Source of the DNA: Candidatus Woesearchaeota archaeon
Lineage (GTDB): Archaea > Nanobdellota > Nanobdellia > SCGC-AAA011-G17 > GW2011-AR17
Direction: 5' to 3'
Length of the DNA: 5,432 bases
Assembly: GCA_018302165.1 (NCBI GenBank)
Contig: JAGWAA010000051.1
Location: 1-5,432, forward strand
The notes under the pieces were generated by a model. That model did not search any database and was not told where the DNA came from. It saw only the letters and a list, made by a program, of their open reading frames with translations. A program made the position numbers and the translations under genes. This document shows, piece by piece, positions 1 through 5,432 of the stretch (positions within the stretch are counted from its first letter, which is position 1; every line of letters starts with the position of its first letter).

Positions 1-618
1 TTTTTTTTACCTATTCTTATTATTAATTTTTTGGTTTTAACTCGATTGATTGTATTAGTACCTTTTTTGAATAATATTTTTCCAGATATTTATAATTTAT
101 TTTTTATCTTTTTTGCAATGTTATTTTTTGTTAAGATTAACTTTGCTTTATTAAAACCCTGGTTGGTTTTTTTGACCAAGGTTGCTTTAGTTGTTGTTCC
201 ATTGATATTTGTATTATTTTCAGCATTATATACTCCTTATTTTGTTGGACATACTCCTTTGGAAGAAGAAATTTTAGAATTATTACCTCAGGTTGAAGGT
301 AAGTACCTTTTGTTTAGAAGTTCTTCACCAACATCTCATCCGCCTTCATATTATATTTATGGTATGATATATCATAATCTTTCTACGGCATATGGTGGTT
401 TAACTTATGGTTCTATTACTAATGAGTATAGGCTTAGTTTTTTTGATTTAGAAGATACTATTGAAAACAGGGATTGTGAAACCTTAATTTCTAGTCTTGA
501 AGAATTGGATGTTTCTTCTTTAATTTTGTTTTATGATGAGGATTGTCAGTTTTTAGAAACTTGTGGAATGGAATTAAAAAAACGGGGTGAATATTCTTGT
601 TTATATATTCTTAAATAA
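1..618 (+). CDS. C-terminal part of a multi-pass membrane protein, probably GT-C / PTPS-related (YfhO-like), 5' truncated
   Basis: The frame is open from base 1, so this is the 3' end of a longer gene; the first in-frame start-like codon (TTG at 31) lies inside a hydrophobic helix and is unlikely to be the real start. The visible 205 residues begin with about three hydrophobic segments (roughly residues 1-23, 31-46 and 55-77), rich in Phe, Leu, Ile and Val. A soluble domain of about 125 residues follows. It holds a short stretch reading HPPSYYIYGMIYHNLS (113-128), then YGG, and ends in a beta-like SLILFYDEDC and a final YSCLYILK. Membrane helices followed by a small extracytoplasmic domain of this kind resemble the C-terminus of PTPS-related (PF10131) and YfhO-like proteins, which belong to the GT-C-like membrane glycosyltransferases; that assignment is from memory of the family and is tentative. 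The gene converges on the glycosyltransferase/radical SAM operon, and its TAA directly touches that operon's last stop codon. The substrate cannot be told from this fragment. Confidence 0.8.
   Translation, partial: FFLPILIINFLVLTRLIVLVPFLNNIFPDIYNLFFIFFAMLFFVKINFALLKPWLVFLTKVALVVVPLIFVLFSALYTPYFVGHTPLEEEILELLPQVEGKYLLFRSSSPTSHPPSYYIYGMIYHNLSTAYGGLTYGSITNEYRLSFFDLEDTIENRDCETLISSLEELDVSSLILFYDEDCQFLETCGMELKKRGEYSCLYILK
576..582 (-). terminator. Oligo-T tract on the minus strand, possible operon terminator
   Basis: The + strand carries seven A residues, so the minus-strand transcript would have U7 about 37 bases past the stop codon of the last radical SAM gene. The bases just before it in transcription order are CACCCCG, relatively GC-rich for this window. 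By eye, no other T run of seven occurs on the minus strand within the operon (longest seen is six, at 3706-3701), which fits a terminator. It lies inside the coding end of the convergent membrane-protein gene, so the two transcripts would overlap at their 3' ends. Confidence 0.4.
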
Positions 619-624
619 TTATTT
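613..624. repeat. Perfect 12-base palindrome at the stop-stop junction
   Basis: AAATAATTATTT is a perfect inverted repeat centred exactly between bases 618 and 619, where two convergent genes meet. It arises because both genes end in the same codons (AAA TAA, Lys-stop) and touch with no spacer. It may have no function beyond that coincidence. Confidence 0.75.
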
Positions 625-2016
625 TTTTATCATAAAACTTAATGCATTTGTGCCTTCTTTAATGAAATCTAAACTATATTTAGGATTTATGAGTTTTTGT
701 GTATAATTCCAGATTATTCTTGGTCTAAAATAAAATCTTCTTAAACTTGTTTTAAAATATTCTTCTAATTCTTTTTCAGTAAATCCTTTTGGTACAAAAT
801 TTATATTCCATTGGTACATATTTTTCCAATCTTTTTTAAAAGTACCATATTGTTCTGCAATATTATATAATTCTGATCCGGGATATGGAATCATAAATGA
901 TGGAAGATAGTCGTCGAATGGTAATTCCAATGCTAAATTAATTGTTTGATTTATTGTTTCTTTAGTTTCAAGAGGATGTCCTAATATAAAATATCCTGTA
1001 ACTTTTATTCCAGCTTTATGTGTTAAGTTTACTGCTCTTTTTATTTGTTCTATTGTAATGCCTTTCTTTTCAAAGTTTAATATTTCTTGTGATCCTGATT
1101 CAATACCATAAGCAATTCTTCTACAACCTGCCTTTTTCATTAATTCTAAAATTTCTTCGTCAACATGATTAACTCTTGACATACAAGACCAAGTTATATC
1201 TATTTTTTCGTCGATAATTTTATTACAAAATTGTATTAATCTTTCTTTAAAAACTACAAAATTATCATCATTAATTTCTAAACTTTTTATTTTATACTTT
1301 TCTATTAAATATTTAACAATAAAAATTAATCTTTCTGCACTATAACCTCTAAGTTTTTGGTTTTGTACACAAAATATGCATTTACCTGGGCATCCTCTTG
1401 AGGTCATAATTGACATGGATGGTTTTCTTTCTGCTCGTGCAACAGATTGTTTATAATGTTTTTTTATCTCTGGAAGTAGTTCCCAAGCTGGAATTGGAAG
1501 ACTATCTAAATCTTCTATGATTTTATTTGGTAAGTTTTGAATAATTTTATTATCCTCTCTATAAATTATTCCTTTTACTGTTTTCAAAGATTTTTTTGCT
1601 GTGAGTGTTTCAAGAAGTTCTATAATTGTTATTTCTGCTTCTCCAATTACTCCAATATCTATTGATTTAAATTCTTTCATTGTACTTTGAGGTTCTATTG
1701 TTATATGTGCTCCTCCAAGTATTATTGGAACATTTGGAAATTCTTCTTTTATTTTATCTGCTAATTTGGATGTTGAATATATATTTACGGTTGTTGAAGT
1801 TATACCTATAAAATCAGGTTGTTGTTTTTTTAGTATATCAATTATTTCTTTATTATTTAATAATAATGCTGCAGCGTCGATAATATTTGGTTCGTATCCT
1901 TGTTCTCGAACTATTGCTGCTAATAAACATAATCCTTCTGGGGGAATTGTTGTTTTTTTACCTTTAAAATCTGTTTCAGAATTTGCATTTGGATGAATAA
2001 ATGTTATTTTTGCCAT
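619..2016 (-). CDS. B12-binding-domain radical SAM enzyme, canonical CxxxCxxC cluster
   Basis: This 465-residue protein has the full architecture of the cobalamin-binding radical SAM family (class B methylase / BchE / HpnJ-like). Residues 1 to about 140 look like a Rossmann-type B12-binding domain: opening strand ITFIHPN, GGAHIT at 101-106, and IDIGVIGEAE near 119-128. The His of the classical DxHxxG motif is absent (DAAALL at 47-52), as in many members, so cobalamin would bind without that lower ligand. The radical SAM barrel follows, with SRGCPGKCIFC giving C209, C213 and C216 for the 4Fe-4S cluster, GIESGS at 304-309, and YPGSELY at 378-384. The C-terminal tail (about 400-465) contains RRFYFRP, typical of this family. 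Such enzymes use SAM plus cobalamin for methyl transfer to unactivated carbons or for other radical chemistry; the substrate is unknown. It is the last gene of the operon, starting four bases after the preceding TGA with no Shine-Dalgarno, so translation is probably coupled. Confidence 0.9.
   Translation of the reverse strand: MAKITFIHPNANSETDFKGKKTTIPPEGLCLLAAIVREQGYEPNIIDAAALLLNNKEIIDILKKQQPDFIGITSTTVNIYSTSKLADKIKEEFPNVPIILGGAHITIEPQSTMKEFKSIDIGVIGEAEITIIELLETLTAKKSLKTVKGIIYREDNKIIQNLPNKIIEDLDSLPIPAWELLPEIKKHYKQSVARAERKPSMSIMTSRGCPGKCIFCVQNQKLRGYSAERLIFIVKYLIEKYKIKSLEINDDNFVVFKERLIQFCNKIIDEKIDITWSCMSRVNHVDEEILELMKKAGCRRIAYGIESGSQEILNFEKKGITIEQIKRAVNLTHKAGIKVTGYFILGHPLETKETINQTINLALELPFDDYLPSFMIPYPGSELYNIAEQYGTFKKDWKNMYQWNINFVPKGFTEKELEEYFKTSLRRFYFRPRIIWNYTQKLINPKYSLDFIKEGTNALSFMIKK
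622..628 (+). terminator. Oligo-T tract, possible terminator of the + strand membrane-protein gene
   Basis: Seven consecutive T residues on the + strand begin three bases after the TAA of the membrane-protein gene. Archaeal RNA polymerase can terminate at oligo-T tracts without a hairpin, so this is a plausible 3' end. The tract lies inside the last codons of the convergent radical SAM gene, where it encodes Lys-Lys on the other strand. T runs are common on this strand, so chance is a real alternative. Confidence 0.35.
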
Positions 2017-2020
2017 TTTT

Positions 2021-3481
2021 TCAATAGTCTTTTAAGTGTCCTAATACTGATTTTACTCCTCTGGATAATAATTTTAAATCTTCTTTACTTTTTATGCTTA
2101 ATATTGTTTTTGAGACAAATATTGGATCATAATGTATGCTCCAGATTTTTTTACACCATTTTTGGGTATTTATAGGACTCTTTAAAATTTGTCTAGTTTG
2201 ATCAAATAATTCGTATTCTTTAGGATCTACAACAAACCAATTATTTTTTAATGCTTGTTCATATAATGGTGTTCCCGGATATGGAATTATAACACTTGAT
2301 TGTAATGAGTCTCCTAAATGAGTTTTATATCGCATGATTTTTTTTGCAACCATATATGTTTGATTTACATCTTTTTCAGTTTCCCAAGGATAACCTACCA
2401 TTGATGTTAACATGACTATTAATCCATGCTTTTTTGCATTTTTTATTCCTTTAATAATTTCTTCAATAGTTTCTTGTTTGTTAATTTTTTTAAGTGTTTC
2501 ATTATTTCCAGATTCTAAACCAATTTTTAATAATCTGAATCCTGCTTTTTTCATTAAAATACAAGTTTCTTCGTCTAAGGAATCTGCTCTTGCATTAGTT
2601 GATAGGTAAACTTTTCCAATTAATCCTTCTTTTTTCATTTCTTCATAAAATTCTTTTAACCATTCTTTATCCCAAATTGCACCACCTTCATTATCATCAA
2701 AAATTTCTTTTATTCCATGTCTTTGGGTTAATTCTTTAATTTCTTTTATTACATTCTTTGGACTTCTGAGTCTTGCGGTTTTTTCCCATAATGCATCTTG
2801 CCAAATACAGAATGTGCATCCTCGTTTTTCGCAAGTATTACTACCACAACCTCTTCCTGTTAAAATATATGCACAAGGTTGATAGAGATAAGCTTCACCA
2901 TATGCTTGCCAGTTTGTTAATTCTCTGTCAATAAATGGTATTTCATCTAAATTTTTTATTTGTGGAACTTTTCCATTTGGTATTATTTTTCCATTTTTTT
3001 TAATCCATATACCTTCCGGTAATTTTTCTTTTTTTTCTAGACTTTCAACTAAATTTAATAAACCTTGATCGTAATCTCCACCAACAATTACATAGTCTAC
3101 TTCTGAATTTTCTAATGATTCTTCTGGAAAATAGGTTACGTGATCTCCAAATAGCACAAATTTTGATTTGGTTAATTTTTTTGTTTGATTAATATAATCC
3201 CAATGGATTTTTACAACTGGTGCTTTTGTTTCTAATGCAATTATATCTGGGTTTATTTCTAATAATCTTTTTGTAAATTCTTCTTTTGTTTGTCTTAAAT
3301 TAATTCCATCTAAAAAGAAAACTTCATGACCTTTTGTTTTTAGTAATGTTGCAGCTGATGCTGGTATTAATGGAAAGATTCTAATTTCTTTTGAGTTTGA
3401 ATATCTGAATTGTCTATTTTGGCTTAATAATGGATATTCATTTCCTCTATTAAATGGTGGATAAACAATTGCTATTTTCAT
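2021..3481 (-). CDS. B12-binding-domain radical SAM enzyme with an extended cysteine cluster
   Basis: This 486-residue protein is organised like its downstream neighbour: an N-terminal cobalamin-binding-like domain (opening IAIVYPPF; GDHVT at 112-116; VDYVIVGGDYD at 128-138), a radical SAM barrel (GLESGN at 321-326; YPGTPLY at 401-407), and a C-terminal helical tail. The His of DxHxxG is missing (DGINLR at 58-63), and the usual GEGE is replaced by GGDYD. The cluster region is unusual. It reads GRGCGSNTCEKRGCTFC, with cysteines at 212, 217, 222 and 225, giving C-x4-C-x4-C-x2-C instead of CxxxCxxC. The bases read cleanly through this stretch, so a frameshift is not the explanation. The start is set by ATGA: the ATG overlaps the TGA of the upstream glycosyltransferase by four bases, indicating coupled translation. 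It is likely a SAM- and cobalamin-dependent tailoring enzyme for a lipid or glycan made by its operon partners; the reaction cannot be deduced. Confidence 0.9.
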   Translation of the reverse strand: MKIAIVYPPFNRGNEYPLLSQNRQFRYSNSKEIRIFPLIPASAATLLKTKGHEVFFLDGINLRQTKEEFTKRLLEINPDIIALETKAPVVKIHWDYINQTKKLTKSKFVLFGDHVTYFPEESLENSEVDYVIVGGDYDQGLLNLVESLEKKEKLPEGIWIKKNGKIIPNGKVPQIKNLDEIPFIDRELTNWQAYGEAYLYQPCAYILTGRGCGSNTCEKRGCTFCIWQDALWEKTARLRSPKNVIKEIKELTQRHGIKEIFDDNEGGAIWDKEWLKEFYEEMKKEGLIGKVYLSTNARADSLDEETCILMKKAGFRLLKIGLESGNNETLKKINKQETIEEIIKGIKNAKKHGLIVMLTSMVGYPWETEKDVNQTYMVAKKIMRYKTHLGDSLQSSVIIPYPGTPLYEQALKNNWFVVDPKEYELFDQTRQILKSPINTQKWCKKIWSIHYDPIFVSKTILSIKSKEDLKLLSRGVKSVLGHLKDY

Positions 3482-4413
3482 TGTATTTTTTGAATTATTA
3501 TTTCTCCTTTTTTGTTTTGTTCTTTACTTGTAAATATTCCCGTTAATATTCCTAAACCATATGAAATGTGAACTAATGGAAATAGGAATGGGATAATTAA
3601 GGTCATTTTTGGATTTTTATATTCGATAGTTGTTGTTATTGTTGTTGTTAGATTTACAAGGATATATAAAATTAATGGAGCTAAGTACCATAACGGATTG
3701 AAAAAATTTAAACTAATTAAATATAATACGAATATTGCTGGTGTAAAGAATATTGGACTTATATTTTTTGGTTCTTCTTTAAAATGTTCTATTCTACTTT
3801 TACCATATTTGAAGAATTGTTTTGAAAATTTGTATAATGTTTCTCGTTGTCTTCTGTAGATTGGGCATTTTGGATCATAAACTGCTTTAATTCCGTTTCT
3901 TTCTAAATTATTTAAAAGTTCATTTTCTTCATTTGGGTAAAGTTTTTCATTGAATAGACCATATTTGATTAATGTTTCTCTTTTAATGCTTAAGTTACAA
4001 AGAATTAATTCTTTTTCTGTGGCTTCTCTTAATTTTCCAATTCCTTTAAACTTAGCTTGCATTTTTTGTGAAGTAAAATATGTTCCAATTACTGCTCCAA
4101 AACATTTGCCTAAAAATGTATCTTCGTTTGAAGTTTCTGCTGGACCGCCTACGATATCATATATTTTATGATGTTCTTCAATTTTTTTTAAATAATCTTT
4201 TGGAATTTCTGAATCATTATCTAGAAAGACTATTATTTCTCCCTTTGCTTTTATTATTCCTTCGTTTCTTTGTCTAGAAGGGTTTGTTCCTTTGATTAAG
4301 AAAATTTCAAATTTATTTTTGGGATAATCAACTTTTTCTAAACTTTTTATTGAATTTTTTGGTTCATCCCATGGTGCTACTGGAATGATTATACTAAATT
4401 TTGGGTTTACCAT
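3478..4413 (-). CDS. Family 2 glycosyltransferase with C-terminal membrane helices (ExoA-like)
   Basis: The 311-residue protein starts with the GT-A opening strand FSIIIPVAP (6-14) and carries VFLDNDSE (62-69), whose DND (65-67) is the metal/nucleotide-sugar site. A GGP at 89-91 follows, and NEENEL (161-166) sits where the family's acidic catalytic-base motif normally lies. QFFKYGKSR (199-207) matches the family's segment just before the membrane. Three hydrophobic segments follow (about 219-238, 240-262 and 270-294), the last ending HISYGLGILTGIF as in ExoA-type enzymes, so it is a cytoplasmic catalytic domain anchored at its C-terminus. The usual VDDGS loop is replaced by LIKGTNPSRQRNEGI (39-53), a shortened variant. 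Sugar donor and acceptor are unknown. The start at 4413 fits the domain's first strand and overlaps the end of the upstream DPM1-like gene by 20 bases in another frame. There is no Shine-Dalgarno at usable spacing. Its TGA overlaps the next ATG. Confidence 0.9.
   Translation of the reverse strand: MVNPKFSIIIPVAPWDEPKNSIKSLEKVDYPKNKFEIFLIKGTNPSRQRNEGIIKAKGEIIVFLDNDSEIPKDYLKKIEEHHKIYDIVGGPAETSNEDTFLGKCFGAVIGTYFTSQKMQAKFKGIGKLREATEKELILCNLSIKRETLIKYGLFNEKLYPNEENELLNNLERNGIKAVYDPKCPIYRRQRETLYKFSKQFFKYGKSRIEHFKEEPKNISPIFFTPAIFVLYLISLNFFNPLWYLAPLILYILVNLTTTITTTIEYKNPKMTLIIPFLFPLVHISYGLGILTGIFTSKEQNKKGEIIIQKIQ
3629..3649. repeat. Short GTT/AAC trinucleotide repeat inside the glycosyltransferase gene
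   Basis: On the + strand three GTT units, one ATT and three more GTT units follow each other. In the minus-strand gene they encode Thr-Thr-Thr-Ile-Thr-Thr-Thr near residues 256-262, at the end of a predicted membrane segment. A triplet repeat keeps the frame when it changes length, so copy number could vary between strains without breaking the protein. Confidence 0.6.
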
Positions 4414-5125
4414 GTTTTAATCTAACTTTTATCATTCCTGTTAAGAAATTTTTCATTTCAGCTTTATTTAATTTAGTCTCACCTATTTTTCTATCGACAA
4501 AAACTAAAGGAATTTCTTTTGCTTTTCCTCCATTCTTTATACAATAGTATAACAATTCTTCTAAAAATGAATATCCTTTATTATCAAATTTATCCCATGG
4601 AACGGTTTTTAAAATTTCTTTTGTATAACATCTATAACCTGAGGATATATCTTTTATTTTTAAGCCTAATAGTAATCTTGCATAAGTATTTGCTCCACGG
4701 CTGATTAATTTTCTTGTCCAAGGCCAGTTTTCAAAACCGCCTCCTTTTACATAACGACTACCAATTATTACATCATAATCTTTTATGTTTTCTAAAAAGA
4801 TTTTTATTAATTTTGGGTCGTGTGAAAGGTCGGCATCCATTTGAAAAATTATATCTGCTTTTCTTTCATCCATTGCATAATTCATTCCATGAATATATGC
4901 TGCGCCTAAACCTTCTTTTTTGGTTCTTAATAGAAGATTTATATTTGGATGTTTTTCGTGAAATTCGTTTACTATTTCCCAAGTTTTATCTGGGCTATTG
5001 TCATCAACAATGAGAATCTCCATATCAAAATCTTTGATTTCTTTGAATTCTTCTAAAAGTTTTTCAAACAATGGAGTAATATTATCTCTTTCGTTATAAG
5101 TTGGAATAACTAAACATGCTTTCAT
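4394..5125 (-). CDS. DPM1-like polyprenol-phosphate mannose/hexose synthase (GT2)
   Basis: This 243-residue protein shows nearly every hallmark of dolichol/polyprenol-phosphate mannose synthase, which moves mannose from GDP-mannose to a polyprenyl phosphate on the cytoplasmic face of the membrane. VIPTYNE is at 6-12, VDDNSPDKT at 40-48, KEGLGAAYIHGM at 70-81, and QMDADLSHDP at 95-104, with D97 and D99 as metal/donor ligands. GSRYVKGGG at 122-130 is followed by NWPWTRKLISRGAN (133-146), ISSGYRCY at 160-167, GYSFLEELLY at 184-193, and VDRKIGETKL at 210-219. The protein ends soon after this motif with no membrane helix and no GtrA-like domain, so it is the short soluble type like eukaryotic DPM1, probably held at the membrane by its lipid substrate or a partner. 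Mannose is the likeliest sugar, but glucose-type synthases share the fold. It is the first gene of the operon. The ATG begins just before the first strand, with a TATA-like box 26-27 bases upstream and no Shine-Dalgarno, so a leaderless mRNA is likely. Confidence 0.93.
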   Translation of the reverse strand: MKACLVIPTYNERDNITPLFEKLLEEFKEIKDFDMEILIVDDNSPDKTWEIVNEFHEKHPNINLLLRTKKEGLGAAYIHGMNYAMDERKADIIFQMDADLSHDPKLIKIFLENIKDYDVIIGSRYVKGGGFENWPWTRKLISRGANTYARLLLGLKIKDISSGYRCYTKEILKTVPWDKFDNKGYSFLEELLYYCIKNGGKAKEIPLVFVDRKIGETKLNKAEMKNFLTGMIKVRLKHGKPKI

Positions 5126-5147
5126 CAGGTTTTTATTTTAATTTTGG

Positions 5148-5155
5148 TTTTTATA
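5148..5155 (-). promoter_or_regulatory. TATA-like box for the minus-strand glycosyltransferase/radical SAM operon
   Basis: The minus strand reads TATAAAAA, centred about 26.5 bases upstream of the ATG at 5125. Archaeal TATA boxes sit about 25-27 bases before the transcription start, so transcription would begin at or next to the ATG, giving a leaderless message. The bases between (AACC..ACCTG) contain no Shine-Dalgarno. A second AT-rich element (TATTTAAA on the minus strand, 5174-5167) lies further upstream and is the alternative; it would give a short leader. Confidence 0.55.
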
Positions 5156-5201
5156 GTTTGTGGATGTTTAAATATTATATCTAGAGATGAATTTGGTAAG
5201 T

Positions 5202-5209
5202 TTTATATA
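5202..5209 (+). promoter_or_regulatory. TATA-like box for the rightward cupin gene
   Basis: TTTATATA matches the archaeal TATA consensus closely and is centred about 26.5 bases upstream of the ATG at 5232, placing the transcription start at the start codon. No Shine-Dalgarno precedes that ATG, so a leaderless mRNA is expected. This position also decides the gene start: an in-frame ATG at 5187 lies upstream of the box and would be outside the transcript. Confidence 0.6.
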
Positions 5210-5231
5210 TAGTTGTTTTATTTTTGAATTT

Positions 5232-5432
5232 ATGGTAAGAGCAATTTTTGGGCATAGAGATGTTGATCATGAAGACGCAAGGAGAACAATTACTACTGTT
5301 TTAAATGGAGATTTGGGTGATTTTGTTGGAAAGCAAGTTAAAGTTTTAGAAATGAAACAGACTGGTCTTCTTGGTGGGCCTAATGGTCATTTTCATTCGG
5401 ATTATGCTGAATTATGGTATGTTTTTAGAGGT
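5232..5432 (+). CDS. N-terminal part of a small cupin-domain protein, 3' truncated by window end
   Basis: The first 67 residues are visible and the frame runs off the window. GHFHSDYAELWYVFRG (52-67) fits cupin motif 1, HxH-x4-E-x6-G, with H53, H55 and E60 as probable metal ligands. It is preceded by a strand-like KQVKVLEMK and a GGPNG turn, as expected for the start of a cupin barrel. Cupins of this size beside glycan genes are often sugar isomerases or epimerases, but others are dioxygenases, binding proteins or of unknown function, and the second motif is not visible, so the activity stays open. The ATG at 5232 is chosen because an archaeal TATA box lies 26-27 bases upstream; an in-frame ATG at 5187 would add MNLVSFIYSCFIFEF, a hydrophobic stretch encoded by the promoter itself and unlikely to be translated. 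It is divergent from the operon and shares a 106-base intergenic region with it. Confidence 0.8.
   Translation, partial: MVRAIFGHRDVDHEDARRTITTVLNGDLGDFVGKQVKVLEMKQTGLLGGPNGHFHSDYAELWYVFRG

Noticed and set aside
1766..2175. Two + strand open frames of 60-76 codons opposite the radical SAM genes
   Set aside because: They lie antisense to clearly conserved coding sequence, have no family motifs, and reflect the T-rich complement of A-rich genes.
2412..2609. 65-codon + strand frame opposite the extended-cluster radical SAM gene
   Set aside because: It covers the conserved GLESG and barrel region of the minus-strand gene and shows no motif or start signal of its own.
2796..2860. Frameshift or sequencing error as the cause of the odd cysteine spacing
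   Set aside because: The frame is continuous with good family motifs on both sides, and the GRGC and CTFC elements are both intact, so an in-frame insertion is the simpler reading.
3950..5013. Several + strand open frames of 61-99 codons opposite the two glycosyltransferase genes
   Set aside because: They are shadows of strongly supported GT2 genes; their hydrophobic Leu/Phe-rich translations are what antisense of A-rich codons gives.
5167..5180. AT-rich stretch TTTAAATATTATAT as the main promoter element or a bacterial -10 box
   Set aside because: It does not sit at a sensible distance from either start as a primary box, whereas the two TATA-like elements at 26-27 bases do; it remains a possible secondary element.
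1..5432. tRNA, rRNA, CRISPR array, insertion sequence or integrase
   Set aside because: Apart from the 106-base divergent promoter gap, nearly every base is coding; I saw no regularly spaced repeats, terminal inverted repeats, transposase motifs or tRNA-like cloverleaf.

Overview
The window is very AT-rich and looks archaeal. Both divergent start sites near the right end have a TATA-like box centred 26-27 bases upstream of the ATG, the geometry of leaderless archaeal transcripts, and no gene start in the window has a convincing Shine-Dalgarno sequence. The tight packing, A-rich coding strands and gene content would suit a small-genome archaeon (for example a DPANN-type lineage), but there is no rRNA or marker gene here to settle the lineage.

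Layout. Bases 1-618 (+) are the 3' end of a large multi-pass membrane protein with a soluble C-terminal domain, probably of the GT-C / PTPS-related (YfhO-like) type. Its stop codon directly abuts, with no spacer, the stop codon of a convergent four-gene block on the minus strand (5125 down to 619). In transcription order the block is: a DPM1-like polyprenol-phosphate sugar synthase (5125-4394); an ExoA-like family 2 glycosyltransferase with C-terminal membrane helices (4413-3478); a B12-binding-domain radical SAM enzyme with an unusual extended cysteine cluster (3481-2021); and a second B12-binding-domain radical SAM enzyme with a canonical CxxxCxxC cluster (2016-619). The genes overlap by 20 bases, overlap by 4 bases (ATGA), and are separated by 4 bases, so they are almost certainly one transcription unit. 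The 106-base gap 5126-5231 holds divergent promoters. To its right, a + strand gene starts at 5232 and runs off the window; its 67 visible residues carry a cupin metal-binding motif.

How they may work together (inference). The gene set resembles a surface-glycan or glycolipid module. The DPM1-like enzyme would load a sugar, probably mannose, on a polyprenyl phosphate. The membrane-anchored GT2 would extend a glycan. The multi-pass membrane protein could be a lipid-linked-sugar user or flippase-like partner. The cupin could be a sugar isomerase or epimerase. Two B12-type radical SAM enzymes made from the same transcript suggest an unusual tailoring step, such as methylation of an unactivated carbon or another radical rearrangement on the lipid or glycan. 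This coupling is the most interesting aspect of the window.
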